Shown here: piece after piece, positions 24,556 through 38,800 of the stretch
Layout: each line of letters opens with the position of its first letter
How positions within the stretch are numbered: position 1 is the stretch's first letter
Source of the DNA: Puffinus mauretanicus
Lineage: Eukaryota > Chordata > Aves > Procellariiformes > Procellariidae
DNA: 64,000 nt
Direction of reading: 5' to 3'
NCBI GenBank assembly: GCA_023333565.1
Contig: JAJKFH010001548.1
Span: forward strand, 1,922,001-1,986,000
The notes under the pieces: generated by a model
What the model was told of the DNA's origin: nothing
The model's database searches: none
What the model saw: the letters and a program-made list of their open reading frames with translations, nothing else
Position numbers and translations under genes: made by a program

Positions 24556-27500
24556 CTGTGAGGGAGGAGGGAGGTGCAAGTCTTCATAGGCTCTTGTTTA
24601 TCTTCAGTCAAAAAGAGAAGAACACAAATTAAAAGAGGTAACGAAAGTTTTGGAGCAGAAAGGTTTTCCGGGGTGCCTCATTCCAGTGCTTTTAAAGCAC
24701 ATTTTGTACCTGAAACCTGCATCTCCTATAGGGAGGAATGCACTTCTGCCACTCCCCATCATGTTCAGTGCCTGTTCCTAGACTCTGCTCCATGGTCGTA
24801 TTGTCTGAGCACTTTTCAGGAGATGCATCAAACAAAATGGCAAACATCTGGTTTGCATTGTGCTCTCTCAGCTTCTCCCCCTGGGGACAGAGCACACAGC
24901 CCAGAGTTTGTTTCACCATGTTTGTTCATATACTGTAGATAATCATTGCAATAACCTTATTTGAGGTAAAGTTCTCATTCCCAAGACTCCTTCCACTATC
25001 TCTCCCCTCGTCTAGTTCTTCTATCTCCGTCCCCAATTTCTTTCTCCACAAGCAGTTTCTTGCAGAGACCTCCATGTGCCAAAGAAGTAAAACAGTCATC
25101 AACAGCTTATTCTCCAAACAAGTCTTTAAACATCATGTCCTGTGTTGAGCCTGGCATAACAAGTTTCACAAGAGACGCTGCTGACTGGTGGGAACATTTA
25201 GGATGTCTGAGTTAGGCTTTTTCTTTGAGTCTTCCCTGTAGAGAGTCCCACTGAGCCAAATGACCTTTCCCTTTGCAGGAAGCTGCTCCTTACCTGGAAT
25301 CCATATGCAGCATTCCTGGGCTAGATAGAAATGCAGAACAATATACTGCCTCCTCCTTCAGGGCTGACTGACATCTCAGAAAGCACCAGAACCTGCTGCC
25401 AAGGCCTCTGGCATTGGAAAGCATGTTCAGTTCCTTATTTCCTGTAATACATCCCCTGCTTTGCTCTTCAAAATCCAACATACCTGGGAGAAAGTCGAGC
25501 CCTGCTTTATGAACATTATTCTGAAAGGGGAGGGAAACCAAGGATCTCTGTAGCCTCAGGAGCACGTAGGAGAGGTGCAGAATAGGGGCAGGATGTTCTT
25601 GAGAAAGTGACTCGGGCTGTCTTTCACCCACATGTATCCACTTCTGACTGTCTGTACCCCTCCATTTCCCCTCCTCCATTCCTACACATTTCCATCCAAC
25701 CTTCTCTTAGCCCTTCTCTTCTTGTAACAGGGCGAGCCTGTCTGTCTTTCCTGCTTTGACTCTCTTACCCAGAGATGGCTGCTCAGCGTGCTGAGGCCAC
25801 ACACACAGGAATTCCTGTTGTCCCTCCTCCCTTTTTTGCAGAAAGTGCTGAGCGTCGGAGTCACAGGTCACTTCTGCAACAAACCTTTCCATCCAGGATC
25901 AGCAGGAAAACAAGCTCTGCACCAGGGGAGACTCCCAGAAGTAAAGAACTACATACAGCACCTCATTCAGCTTTATCAGAAAAGGCTGGAAGCCGCAGCT
26001 TGGTCACACACTCATGGCACAAGAGAATTACTGCCCATCTGCTGACCTTGACAATCCCAACGTATGTGAGGCTTGATGCAGCTTTACCCTAAAACTTCCA
26101 CTAACTTCAACGAGAGCAGGATTGAGCATAAGGATTAAAAGTGTGCAGGCATTGCTTAGTACTTGCTGCACAGGAATCCACGCAGCAGGACTGTAAGCAG
26201 GTTAGTTTAATTCAGCACTCGACAAATCTGGAGTTACGTTATTGGCCTCTGTTGCCTAGCTCTCTAAAGAGCATAGTGATTTTTGAGATCCCAGCTAAAC
26301 TTGCCTTTATCGGCTTAGAATGCCAGATACCTCTTGCTCAAACATAACAATCCCCATGTGAGAAATGAGCCAAGAAGTGCCGTTTCATATTCTTACCTTG
26401 GTGCTATTGCAGCAACTCTGCAACCAGAAGAAAGGAGAAGAGACTGGGAAGAACAGAGACAAATTCAGTGAAAACAGGATGTTCAATGGCTAGTCTCCAA
26501 AGCTCAAGTCTCACAGATGCCAGAAAACAAAACCAGCCAATAGCACTGAAAAGATGCAGAGGCCCCTCTCCCTTCTTCTCTGCCCTATCAGCAGTCGCGC
26601 TCCCCACTCCAGGAGTAACACTCAGACAAGAAGGCAACCGCTGCCAGGCCAGATATGCTCCGACTGCTCTGCCACCCGCTGCTCTACTAACAATCTCAAA
26701 GGGCCATGGTGTTTGGGAAATATATGGAGCTCAAATCTCTTGGGACCACTTAGAGAAGCCACAGAAAGGCAGACAGAGCATGGCTCTTTCTTGGCTGTGC
26801 CTCATTCAAGTTTGAGTTGAAAAATAGTGTAGAAAACAACAGGAGCAAACAAACAAACAGAAAACCACCTGACCTCCCATCTTCTTGTCACACTCTCTCC
26901 TTTTTTGGTTTAAAGGGCTTTTTCTTCATTTCTGGATGACCCAAAGCTTAATCTTTTGCAAGCACTGATTTTAAATGCATTTTTTTGTCATTGATTACTC
27001 CAAGAAGAAGGCTGGCACAAAGTTGTTAATCCCAGTCAAGAAAGGCATGCTGCGTGTGAAATTTCCTTTCAGCTGACATTCCACGGCCAGTTCCAGGTAT
27101 CGCCTCTGCTTACTTCAAACTCTCTGGAAAGAAAGTAGGAAGAGGAATTTCCTTATTCCCAGCAAGAGCAAGACTATTCATGAAGGCTCTGGGGGCTTGC
27201 TTTTCAGTTATACAAATGAAAAGCAGATTCATGTCTCTTTAGAGGAAGTATTATCACATTTCACCTGCTGGATTTTTCATTTTAATCCACCACCTACATT
27301 ACCCTGACACACTGAAATTTCTTTTCTTTTAAAAAATAGGTTTTCCATTTAGGCCTTTTACCTAGATAGCAGTCTGGTTCCTTGCTCCTCATTGGCACTT
27401 CATCTGCAGGTGCAAGTAACCTCGCTCACCCTAACCACCCAGATTCCCAAAGTACTACAGGGACACCGTAGACAGTCCTGGCCTCTTCTCTCAGCCAACA

Positions 27501-29050
27501 CCACAGCAAGGCTGCAGAAACTAGAATGGCAAATCGCTGCCAATCTTGTGTGGGAGATTCTGGGCAACAAGCCATCTTTGCCTATTACCTCCCAATTCTG
27601 TACTGAGCAACCTCGTAGCCAGACATCACAAGCAGAGCAACAGCACAAGCGCAATTCCCCATAGATCCAGACTCTGAAAGCACATGAAGCATGTGAAATC
27701 TATGCTGTTCAGTCCTTGCTCCCTTCCATCTCTGTAACAGCCACCAAACCCTTCACATCTTTCTCCCTCTCCACAGAGAATAAGAATGAAAAATACTCTC
27801 TTCAATTTAATTTCTGATATGTCTCTGAGGTTCTGGAAGCAGGTGATCTGATCAAGTTTGATGTATCCTATCTGTTCCACAGCACTGCAGTATTTGCCTT
27901 TTACAACTTTTGCACTACAGTTGATTTCTGAAACCCAGAAATAATCTGGCAAGCAAAATGACACACAGTGTTCTATGCTCTGAATAAGACCCTTTGATTG
28001 CAGTAAACAGCTTGTCCTTTCAGAACATTTTTAAGCAGATGAAAAGTACAACTCCATTTCCAGAGAACAGAGCTTTGGCCAAGTTTTCTCCCTGCCTCAT
28101 ATCTTCTGAGAATTCGCTTTCACTGCATGAGGCACTGTGGGAGTTTGGCAACGAATGTCAAATCTGTTCCTTCAACCTTACACTTATTTTGAGTAATGAA
28201 ACTCGTTTCAATCTGGCTTACATTTATTAGAAGAACCAAAGAACAAGGTAGATGTTTTTGGGGGGAGGCAGGAGGGAGGAGATTGAAACTTTAACGAACT
28301 GAGGCATTTTTCAAAGATGCTATTTTAACAGAACTCATTCAGCATTTCTTTCCCATAATCTTTGGTATTTAATAAAGTAAGTATTTTGTACAGGGCAGAA
28401 GTTCTATAATTTTTTCCCGTTCACTCATATTCAGATGCACGTGGTCTCAACTATGCACTCAGGCATACTCATGTTAGCCTAAATCACAGGGGGCTTCGTT
28501 AACTGCCTTTGTGCTAGAATATAAGAGGAGTTTTAGTTTTCCAGTATAAGCATTTCTTCAGATAATGTTCATAAGAAGCTGGTGAGAATGATTAACAGTT
28601 TTGCAAAAAAAATCTCGCTTCGGAATATTGAACAAAAAGCGCTTAATCTATACTAAAGTCCTGACAGCCTTGGGGAAAGACCAAGCTACTCTTTAGGTTC
28701 TGGAGGTAGCACCAGAACCTACAGGCTTAGCTTTTCTACCAGCAAAACCAGCGTAAGTAGCTTCTGTGGACCCCCACCTCCAGTGCTTTTTTTTTTCCAT
28801 CCTATATCTCAGTTCTACCTCCCCTCTGACCTCTAACAGAAGTGTATTCCTGGGATTATGCAAACACATCAGTGAAAAGAGAAGTTTAAAAGAAAAGCCT
28901 CCAAAAATAAGGTGATGTATAGCCTGGATCATTTATTGATGATTGGTATGTAAAATGTTGCAACTGGGAAGAAGAGCAGTTAAGTCTCCTGCAAGCGCAG
29001 ATGCACACAGCCAAGGCTGGAAGGTCAGGGACGCTGAAAGCAGCTGTACC
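24556..29050. other. intergenic region between the two head-to-head genes
   Basis: About 4.5 kb separate the channel start codon from the LAS1L CpG island. It should hold the channel promoter and perhaps a 5' non-coding exon, but I cannot place either. The open frames (up to about 130 codons) occur on both strands and match no family I know. A short CAAA-type run lies near 26,850. Confidence 0.5.
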
Positions 29051-29539
29051 ATACGCGCTTTAGTCACGAGAGCTGCCTCCTCCCTCTCCCCTCTCCCCTC
29101 GGGCCCAGGCGGGCCCCGTCTCCCCAGCAGCGCCGGGTTCGGTAAGGTCACGCAGATACAGCCTGCAGCCCTGCGTTACCCGGCTGCCTCCACCTCCTGC
29201 CGCGGGGACCGTGTCCACAGCCCACCGAGTCCAGCACCCTGCCCAGAAGCCCTCCGCCGCCCTCCCTCCCACCGCGCCCTCCACCCTGACCCCAAACACA
29301 TCCCAGCGCCCCCGCTCCCCCCAGCTACGTGAGGGGAGGGCACGCCTCAAAACGCCCCAGCCCCTTTTGGCCGCCGACCACAGGCCCTGCTGCGAATCCC
29401 TGCAGGATCCCCCTTCGCTCGGGAGACAAGTCCCACAGCCCTCGGGCAAGCCCGGCGTCCCCGCACGGGCCGACAGCCCCCGCAGCCTCACGACGCACCA
29501 CGCCCACCCCGCGCCCCCGCCGCCCGCCGCCACCGCCCG

Positions 29540-29605
29540 CCCCGGAAGCGGCCCGCGCGTGCCCCGCCTCGGGGCGGGGACCGGAAGCTCGGCGCAGGCG
29601 GCGGC
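29540..29605 (+). promoter_or_regulatory. LAS1L: LAS1L core promoter with two ETS sites and a GC box
   Basis: Two CCGGAAG ETS/GABP-type motifs are at 29,542-29,548 and 29,581-29,587. Between them is a GGGGCGGGG Sp1-type box (about 29,571-29,579). No TATA box is seen. The second ETS site lies only about 18 bp before the ATG, so the 5' UTR must be very short if this is the core promoter. The site calls come from the motifs only. Confidence 0.55.
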
Positions 29606-29802
29606 ATGGCGGGCCGCGCGGAGCCGGCGTGGCGCCGCGGGCGGCCGAGTTTGTCCCCGGCCCGCAAGCGGCTCAAGCCGCTGCGGACGGTGGTGGCATG
29701 GAGGGGCAGGGCGGAGTGGGACCAGGTGATGGTGGGGCTGTACTGCGGAGACAGCCGGCTGCAGCAGGAAGCGCTGGACCGGGTCTCGGCCTGGAAGAGT
29801 CG
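29606..29802 (+). CDS. LAS1L: LAS1L exon 1
   Basis: The exon encodes residues 1-65 and two bases of codon 66. It includes the conserved opening [19 protein letters not shown]. The donor is AGTCG|GTAGGG. Without splicing the frame would hit TAG at once, which supports the junction. The following 708-bp intron continues the CpG island to about 30.08 kb. Confidence 0.93.
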
Positions 29803-32800
29803 GTAGGGGCCGCACACGGCGGGCAGGGAGCGCGCTGCGGCCCTGCGGGGCCGGCGCTGCCTTCCAGGCTGCCTCCTCTGTCGCTGGAGCAGCCCTGCCG
29901 GCCCGCCGCCCCAGCCTGCTCCCGACGCTCTCTGTCTTGGGTCCGTAGGGCGCCCGGGACCCGGCCGCAGCTCCCCGGTGCTGCTCCGCGGCGGGGTTGT
30001 GTGTGCAGACCGCCGGCGCCGCCGGGCAGGCAGCTCCGTCTTGCAGGGCGCCTTCATGCAGTAGCCTTCGGGCATGTAGCTCATGCCAGAAGTAGGCTGG
30101 CCCCCTGAGCACCAGGGGAGGCAGAAGCCCTGCCTGCCCGCAGCTTCACAGGCTGGTTTCTCAAGGCAGAGTGCTGCAGTGAGCATATCCGAGGCCTCCA
30201 AATCCCCTTATTCTGTTTGTGTTGCCCCTGCTGCACTCGTATGCAAGACCAGTCGAGGTATGGCATCTTGTATTGTGTATGTGCGTAGCATATCAGTAAG
30301 TACTCATTTAACATATGCTTAGGAGTAGCCATGTGATCACTCTGTTCCAAATAAATGTCTTCTGGAAAGGATCTTTGATGCTGTCTTTCTGCATACTGTT
30401 GCTCAGGCTGTTGTGTACCACAAAGCACAAAAAGTAGCTGGAAAGCCACGCGTTTTGCAGAGGGAGTGTATTCTTGTGAGACTGCTCACCTGTTTTTCCT
30501 TTCTCTCTAGGTATGGTCCCAAAATGCCTCTTGCAGTGGATTGCACCGCTGAACTGATTCGTTGCAAGGTCCTGGATTCATCTGGCAGATTGAAGTCGCA
30601 TGAGCTCATCCTCTCTTATGGGCTGGCTCTTGTAAGGTGGGGCTCTGAAGACCTGTGTGCTGTGAGAGACAGAGACCTGGACGGATAGCATTATTCAGCT
30701 GTCTAATTTCACTTTGCATCTTTGGGACCACAGTGTTGTAGCATGTGGGGAGTTTGTCTTTGGGGTTCCAAGTTTCTCTTCAGCTCTTGATAGTAATTTA
30801 TCTTTTCTGTAACCTGCTTGCAGGTTTGTCAACTTGATCACAGAAAGGAAACAGAAAATGGTCAGCATTCCTCTGAGACAATTAGCCAGAGAGGTAAATA
30901 TTGAATAAGAGTTACTCGATAGCTTATGTATATACAGAGAACATATGCATTGTCTATTAACAACACTGGGTGGAGGGAGTTGTGGGAGGTCATTCTTTTG
31001 TAACCAAAATAATGGATATAGATGCCAGTTCTTTCCAGCTGCAGAGTTTTAAAATGGCTTGATGTAACTAGATCTAAAACTTTGTTCTTTAAAGTCAGAT
31101 TACGAGTAACAAAGACTGATGATCATTAAAGCATTTTGAATCGTGTGATCAAAAGTCTTGATTTACATGTAAATAGTACCACTTGACATATACACCACAC
31201 ATTTTTGTTTCTTAGCTACTTTCTAGCTAGTTTCTTTCCTAGCTAAATCTATGGTTTATAAATTCTGGTCTTTGACAAGCAAGGTTACATATAAAAAGCA
31301 CTTAATCACATTTGCAGGCATTTTCAACTCGTGTCTCGTTTGAGGTGAGCTTGTTTGTGTGGAGGAGGGAAGGTTCAAGGTGTAATTGTAGTAGCAGGGC
31401 CAACTTGAGTCCTTTTATTGCCAGCTACACAGAGCATCATATCTGGGTCTGAACAGCAAGTTTTGAAAGTGAAGGACAGACAGTATTTGAGACTCTCTTA
31501 TATATACAGCCTTGTCTGGGGCCCCTATGTGAGAATGATGAATTAAATTTTTTTTGCTGGGTTTTTAATAGTGCTGCTTCTCACCTTTTAAAACTGATCA
31601 AGCTTAAAAATAGAGGTCTTGCATAGTTAAAGTCCTTAAGAAAGTTGCAAAAAATTGCGTGCAACTTAGTGTGTATGATTTGAGTATTATATATGATAGG
31701 ATTTGTATCTTTGATATACAAACTGTCATCCAGAATGTTTCATCACTTTAAACATAATCTAACTGCTTCTCAGTATCTCATTAAATTATACATAGCACCT
31801 CTGTCTAAAAAGACATCTGTTGTTGCAAGTAACACTGAAGAACTTAAACTGTGAAATCCCAAGTTTGTATGGATCCTAGGCCACAGGAGGAGTGGGATCA
31901 GAGAGGAGGGGATCTCAGCCCACCTTGAAGTGGGAAGCTGGGGGACTGCGGTGCAGGGGTGGCCCAGAAGAGGCCGTTCCCAGGGCAGAGGTTCTCTGCA
32001 GCCTTGCAGGGCTGCGTACAGTTGTGGCGTGATGCAGTGGGAACTGTGGGGTAACGCCAGTGGCTGTAATTCCAGGTGGATATCCCCATCTGGGTTGTGG
32101 ATCTCCGTCACGAGCTGACCCACGGGAAGCTGCCGCGGCTGGCTCTGTGCCGCAAGGGTGAGTGCTGCCGGCGGTCGGCATTGGGAGGGCCCGGCCTGAG
32201 GTGCGCTCGAGGCGGCAATGCCGGTGCCACAGGCCCTGAGGGGAGCATCCCTCCTCCATTTTGGGGCGCTGTAGGGCGGGGCAGGCAGAGTTGTGGTGTG
32301 AGGCACCGGGAGGGTTTGCCGCTGCCCTGTGGGGGTAGCTGAACTGTGCCCGGTGGCTCCAGGCTGTGGTGCATCACAGGGCAGGTGTTCAGAGACTTCC
32401 TCCTTTCCCTGAAAAAAATACTGGAAACAATAGTTCAGTCCTCTTGCTTCTTTACAGCACAGGAAGCTCGTCTCAGGGAAAGAGGTAAATGCTTTTCCTG
32501 ATGGTTTAGAGATACCTGAGACTCTTAAAGAAGTCCCATTTAGGGAGAAATGCAGTAGGTATTGCAAGCCTGAATGAATGACCAGCTCATGGCATTTGAA
32601 GGGATTCCTGGGAATTTTGGGTTAAGCACTGAGGAACCAGTTAAATAACCTTCAGCAGGGTCCTTAGATTGAGTTGCATAGTGAAATAGTGATGTAGAAA
32701 AAGGGGTTTCCTTTCCATTCTATCTAATGTATGCCTAGTGTAGTCTGCACAAAAAGTTAATGTTATTGTTATAGATACTATGTTGATCATGGTAATTCTA

Positions 32801-35800
32801 AAGAATTGACTCATTTTCTCATCAGAACGCCACTGCTGGGACTTAGTTTCTGCTTAAATTTGGCCTAGCTTGAGTGAGGTGCAGCGCTATAGCAGTGTCC
32901 AATCTTCTTTGTTGCCAAAAAGACAGTGGGTGGGTGTTACCAGGCCTGTGATACTGGCTTGTGGGTTTTTTTTGTTGTGGGTTTTTTTTGTTTTTTTTTT
33001 TTTTTAATCTCCTTCACCTTTTCATTAATGGAGTTGTGTGTGATTTCAGGGTTCGTAACTTGTTAACAGCATTTTTTTTCCACAATGCAAGTTAGCAATG
33101 CACCACCTATATTATTTTTTTTCGATAACAAAGAAAACCTCTCTGAGAAGAGAATGTTTTTCTCTTCTCCCTTAGGTTGTGATGTTGTGCTGGACTGGCT
33201 ACGAAAGACATATTGGAGCCGTCAGCTGGGCAATAACTTGTGTGAAGAAAGTGAGGACGAGGACGAGGAGCAGGAAGGGGTGGAAGCAAATGCAGAGTTG
33301 GACAATGATGCATGGGAGATTCGAACCCCACAGCATGAGGCCTGTCAGAAACACAAGGAATTCCATGGTAGGTGTCCCTAGAACAGCAGATACGAGGATT
33401 AGATATGTCCCATGCTAGAGAAAGCAATTTAAAAGCCCTGACAATGCATAAAGATACACCTTCAGCTCAGGTTTTGGGATTCCTCTTTGGGCCTAGGTGG
33501 ATTCTTGGGGTGACTGACTTTTCTGGTATTAGCTCACTGAATTTTTAGCATAAAATCTTTTACTTCTATTGAATATGGAGTATCCTAATCAGTAGCAACA
33601 GTTATGCTGGGATGGTTTAGGACCAAGCATTGAAAAATTAGTTGTAGTCTCTTGACAACCACAGTTTTAGTATTGAGGCCACTACTACAAAGAAGGCTAT
33701 GATCCTTTTATACCCCTCAAAACTCTGTAGATTCATAACTTGAGCAAGAGCAGGATAAAAGCAGTTCAGCCCGTTTCAAAATACTTCGCATGTGGACAGA
33801 AAAATCACTAGCTGCCAATAATATTAAAAAGCAAAAAATCACAGGTATCTCGACCTGGACATAATCTAAGATACAAAGTGCAAAACAATGGGAAAACTTT
33901 GGTAAACTGTTCCAGTGGTTGCTTTTCCATCACCAGAAGTCTTTGAATCCAAAATAAGGAGCTTTTTTTCAAAGTGGATTTCTAGTTTGAATGACTTACT
34001 GGAGGAAGCAGGAGTTCAGATTAGATGGCTGGTCTGCGAGTTTGAGGCATGTGAGGTATCGAACAGTACCTCAAACAGTAAAACCAATTAGTCATAATTT
34101 TTTCTGACAAAACATGGTGTGCTTACGGGGAGTAACTCACCCAACAGGTTACAGCAGCCCAATCCAAGGTGCAGAGAGTGCAGAAATACTGAAGTGACCC
34201 TTATTGCTCCCTGGAAGGTCACGCTAGGTGACTGTAATGATCTTTCTGGCTTCAGAATCTTTGGATTTGTTGCAAGTCTTTTCTAGATTCCTTTATAACA
34301 GACTAATACTTAGATACAGTAGCTGTGATCCAGAAAATAGTAGCTAATTTGTTGTGCACTTTGAGTTTAATACAGAATTTATTAGAACAGTCCAAACCTA
34401 GGGGCAGTACTAAACTTGGCAGCAGCACTTACCACTTTTCTTGTCAGAGTGTATGTCTGGGCTTCTGTCTGACTTCGTGTTGGATGAGATCCAAGCATGT
34501 GCTATTCCTTCCTCTCCCTGGCTACCCTAAAAAAGAAAAACACCCCACCCCCAGTTGCCAAAAGAGAGAACCACAGAATGATACAGTAGATTCAGTGATT
34601 TATATGTCCAGAGTAGTGGAATGGCAATGGTAATCAGTCCTACAGTTCAAATGCATCTGAAGTTTTATCTAGCTGATACTGGGTGGTGGGCATCTTGATA
34701 GGTGGCAATGACACCTGAATGGTGAAGTATTTTGAAAGATGGTGCTATTTCAGGTACAGTAAAAGTGGTCCATGGATAGAGAAAGGACATTTCATGTAGA
34801 TGGTAAATTAAAGTTTAATGAAGTCCAATAAGGATATAGTTGGTTTGTGACACAGTGCTGTTGCAATAGATTTAAAATGCAAGTATAAGGAATACAAATA
34901 TGCATCAGAACATGAACTGTCTATGGAAGCAATTTCTTCCTAAACTGATCTATTTAGGGATTTTTTTTGAGCTGTCTGGATTTATCCAACTTGCCTGTCT
35001 TTGCCCACTGTTAGTGATAAAATACTGAACTTCTGGTTCAACCCCACTTGATAAAATTTATGTTGCTGCAATAGTCTGGGAGCTGTAGGAGTCGAAGAAT
35101 GTTGTCCAAATCACAATTTATGACTTCATTTGACTGATGTTTTCCTTGAGTGTATGTTCAGCAGAATTAAGCAGCTTGCCCAGATACAAAATTCCCTTAT
35201 ATAGTTGATCCATTCCCTGTTTAAACTATATATTTATATTTATTTCTAGAAAAAGTCAGAGATGTGCTGTTATCCTACAAGACTGAGCAGTTTCGGGTAA
35301 GTGCAGTCTGATCATCAGCACTTTTGGTTCTTCTCATTTTCTGCTTGGGGCAGTAAGTCATCTCTTCATTCTTGCCCAAAGTGAAGAACTGGTACTCTTG
35401 GCCAGGCCTCATTTGAAATATCTGAGTGCTAGTACGACACAGTTGCTGTGCCAGGAGTTTCATATTTTCACAGTTTCAGTTATATTTCATATAACTGCAG
35501 GGATCCCTTTTTTCTCCCTGTAGCGTCCTCCCGCAGTTTGAATCTGTCCAGAAGTGTCAGTGATAAAGAAGTGATATATGTATCAGTGCTGCAGAGGTGG
35601 CAGTACGCCTGTGTCCAACGTGCTACCAAGGCTTGCCAGGTTGTGTACTCTTGCCTAAAGTAGTACTGCTGTCCAGTGCGTAGCCCGTGTGACTGCTGCA
35701 TGTGCGGAGAGGGGCTTGGTTAGTTCCTTGTTCAGATACCTCTCCTAGTGTTGTCACACACGGCTTGCCAAAGTAAAGCTTCACTGCAGAGAACAAGCAA

Positions 35801-38800
35801 TTTGAGCTGTGATGGTTTCTAATGCAAACACTTTGTTCATTTTTATAAATGATATGTACTTGTTGGAGATCCCAGGTCTTCCTTGTGCAGGTGCATAGTA
35901 CTCAGTTTGTTTTCGTCCATCCTAGTGTCTCTGGAAGTTGAGACTTGTCATTCAGAAGTCATTAGCTCATGTTTTCTATCATCCATTGTATATTTTTGCA
36001 GTGGCCCAGTGGCTGAGGTGCTGCAGTTCAGATTTGTGAATAATTTGCCCCAGAAAACCCTCTCCGGTCAGCTTCCCTTCTTAATAATGGGATAGTTCGT
36101 AAGATGTGTTGAGAGCTGGGTTACAGACCCTGTAAAATGTCTTTGGATATGACTTCACCAACATACTGTTGTTATTGGGGAGCTGTTCTCACTTTTATTT
36201 TGATTAATATCATTAAGGGCTAAAGGAGAGAGCGTGCTAACATTCTAGGGAAGCGTAGACTTAATCAGCAATGAGAACAAGGGTCTGGAATTTTATTGAA
36301 AATGAACATCCAGTTTCCTTCATTGTCTTGGGTTTGGAATATATAATGTGATTCTCGTTTGTTCATTGTTCCCTTTCTGTAGTTGGTACTGGCTTATTTT
36401 GTACATTTTGCATTGCATCGTAAAGGAGACAAATTGATTATATGTGGTGAGCGACCTCTTAACATATTAACAGAACCAAGGGAAGTACTTCAAACTGAAT
36501 AGGAAAATGCACCTTCAAAATCTAAACTGGCCAGGGTTGAATGGAGGAAAGGAGCGGTCAGTCAATTGCTAAAGAGTAATTTCAAAACTTTTGTTTCAAA
36601 GCTCATGTGAAACTCTCCTTATCTCATCGAAATGGTGTAAATACAGGCTGAAGGGTAAACTCTTATGTTATATGCCTCAATTTAATTGAATGCTTCATAC
36701 TGTGCTTTTGAAATTTCTTTGTTCACCCTGTAAGGCTGCCTTTCCTGTTGACTGATTTCAAGTGGTGCACTTGAAAGTCTGTCAACTATAACAAAATAGT
36801 TAAAACCTGAATTGTGGAAAAAGAATGCTCTGTAGATACATGTATTGTGGATGTAGCTTCTTTTAATATATCATTTTTGCCACTCTGAGGTACACTGAGT
36901 AGGGGTGGGTAAAGGACTTGCCAAAATCTGTCAGCAGCAAAGGAGTGTTACTCCTTATGGCTGATACCTGCAAGTTCTTAACTGAAGTTTGTCTTTAATA
37001 AAAAGTATAATACTACTTCTGTGCATTAATGACTATTGCCAGTAATTTGAATAGATGCAAGCACATTGGTCCTTTGTTGGCCTCTGAAACTCTGTTCTGT
37101 ACAACAATAGACCTGTAATGTAAAACTGATTATAGCTGATAAAATCTCTGAATCTTAGAAATGGATTGAAAAAAATGACGTGAGCTTGTTCTTGTGCCCT
37201 TTAAGGGCAGATGGTTTGGTGCATCCAAATAATTTCCTAACCGTGACAGCAACTGAATGTTTCAAATATCAAATAAATACTACTTGAAGCTTTTTTAGGC
37301 TTGTATTTAAACACCCTGGATTGGCATAGCAAGACTGGTACAGTATCTTTGGTAGTCTCCCTGCAGGGTGTGCTCTCTCTGCTGCGAGTCTCCCTGCATA
37401 AATATATAGTCTGTCTCTAATCTTTTTCATGTAAGAAGGAGAATCACTTATACCTAAGTCATCTTTATAACAGTGTAACTATACAGTCTCTGATCCAGAT
37501 ACTTCTCTAGCTATTTTGTTAACTACTTATTGTACTTAAAAGTTTATATAAATCTGTAAGGTGTAAACTAGGCCAAAATAAGCTCTGTCATGGGGGCTGT
37601 ATACTCTGTTGTCTGATTGTTTGTATGGGTAGGCTAGAGGTTCTTCAGTCACTTTAGATCATGTCTTTACACTTGATTTCATCTAACGTATCTTTTGCAT
37701 GCAGTAGTAGCTTTGCACATAGAGGTTAAGAGAGCTTATCATAGTCCTGAAAATGACACCTTGGTTTTCCAGTCTCATTTTACATTACATTCCTACCTGG
37801 CAGGAAAAATAATTTCTTTTTTTCTCTCAGTAGTTATTGTCTTCCAGAAAGAATCTGCTAGATACTTGTTGGTGATGTAGCATGCTTCATGCCAATATTT
37901 TATAGAACGTGGTGATGGTAAAATTCCCACTTGGGTAGGTTGTGAGCATAAGTAGAAGGCATGTCTTACCTTGCTGGACAGACTCAGATAAGGTATAACT
38001 CAAACCAAGAAATCACTAACTTTCAGAGGAGTACTAACCTCCAATATTCTCTCTTCCATTCTTGGTACAACCTGGTAGTCTTTTTGTGTATTGCTCCTAC
38101 TCATCAGATGCTCTCAGCTGATTACAGGTTGCCTAAATGGCTGTGTTGATTTGACATTTTGATCTACTGTATGCATAATATGGCTGGCAAAACCTTGTCC
38201 TGAGTAGGCAACCTCATCCCCACCCCACATGTGGAGTTAATGATTCAAAATGAGTCTGTCCTGGTTCGTGCTGAAGTCAGGGAGAGCGAGGTTTAGAACC
38301 AAAATGAGGATGCCAGGACTGTGACTCCTTGGTGCTGCTGCCTTTTTAATTCAGGCCTTTTCCAAGTATGACATGGCTTATATTAATTTTTAATATATTC
38401 CTAGGAAGGGGAACTTCCGTGAGTTTTTTGAAGTGCTGTTGGTGAAGTACGTATAGCATGTACATCTTCTCTTCATAGCAATGCCTTTCTGTTCGTCATT
38501 GGAGCATGTTTTCTGTTAATGCTTGGATTTTTCCTTCACTCAGGTTATGCAGACTGTGCAGTCTGTTTCGAAGTCTCGAGAACTGTGGTCCGATTCCTCT
38601 TCAGAAGTGGACTGGATTTTGGCTCAGATCAAAGACCTGATGCAAGAGAACAGGTATGTCTCTGATAAGTAACTGAGGGGAAAGGTACAGTGCAGAGCTG
38701 GGCCTGTAGACCTATTGCACTACCTTTTCGCCATGTTGTTCAGCTGATCATGGATAAAGCAATTGGTTGATTTCCTCAACATCTTTGAGGACTGAATTGT

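Larger units (their letters stand above)
29060..30080. promoter_or_regulatory. CpG island spanning the LAS1L promoter, exon 1 and early intron 1
   Basis: About 1 kb of very GC- and CpG-rich DNA, clearly above both flanks, is centred on the LAS1L start codon. It accounts for the long but meaningless open frames on both strands (up to 350 codons on the minus strand). A constitutive housekeeping promoter is expected. Confidence 0.85.

Noticed and set aside
29060..30112. Minus-strand open frame of 350 codons and plus-strand frames over the same place
   Set aside because: They lie in the CpG island, are Ala/Arg/Pro/Gly-rich, overlap LAS1L exon 1 and match no family. Stop codons are rare in such GC-rich DNA.
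31110..31200. C/D-box snoRNA candidate in LAS1L intron 3 (TGATGAT near 31,120)
   Set aside because: No D box (CTGA) at a suitable distance and no flanking terminal stem. Similar TGATGA hits near 44,498 failed too.
31770..32567. Minus-strand open frame of 265 codons
   Set aside because: It crosses LAS1L intron 3, exon 4 and intron 4 on the opposite strand, has low-complexity composition and no recognisable domain.
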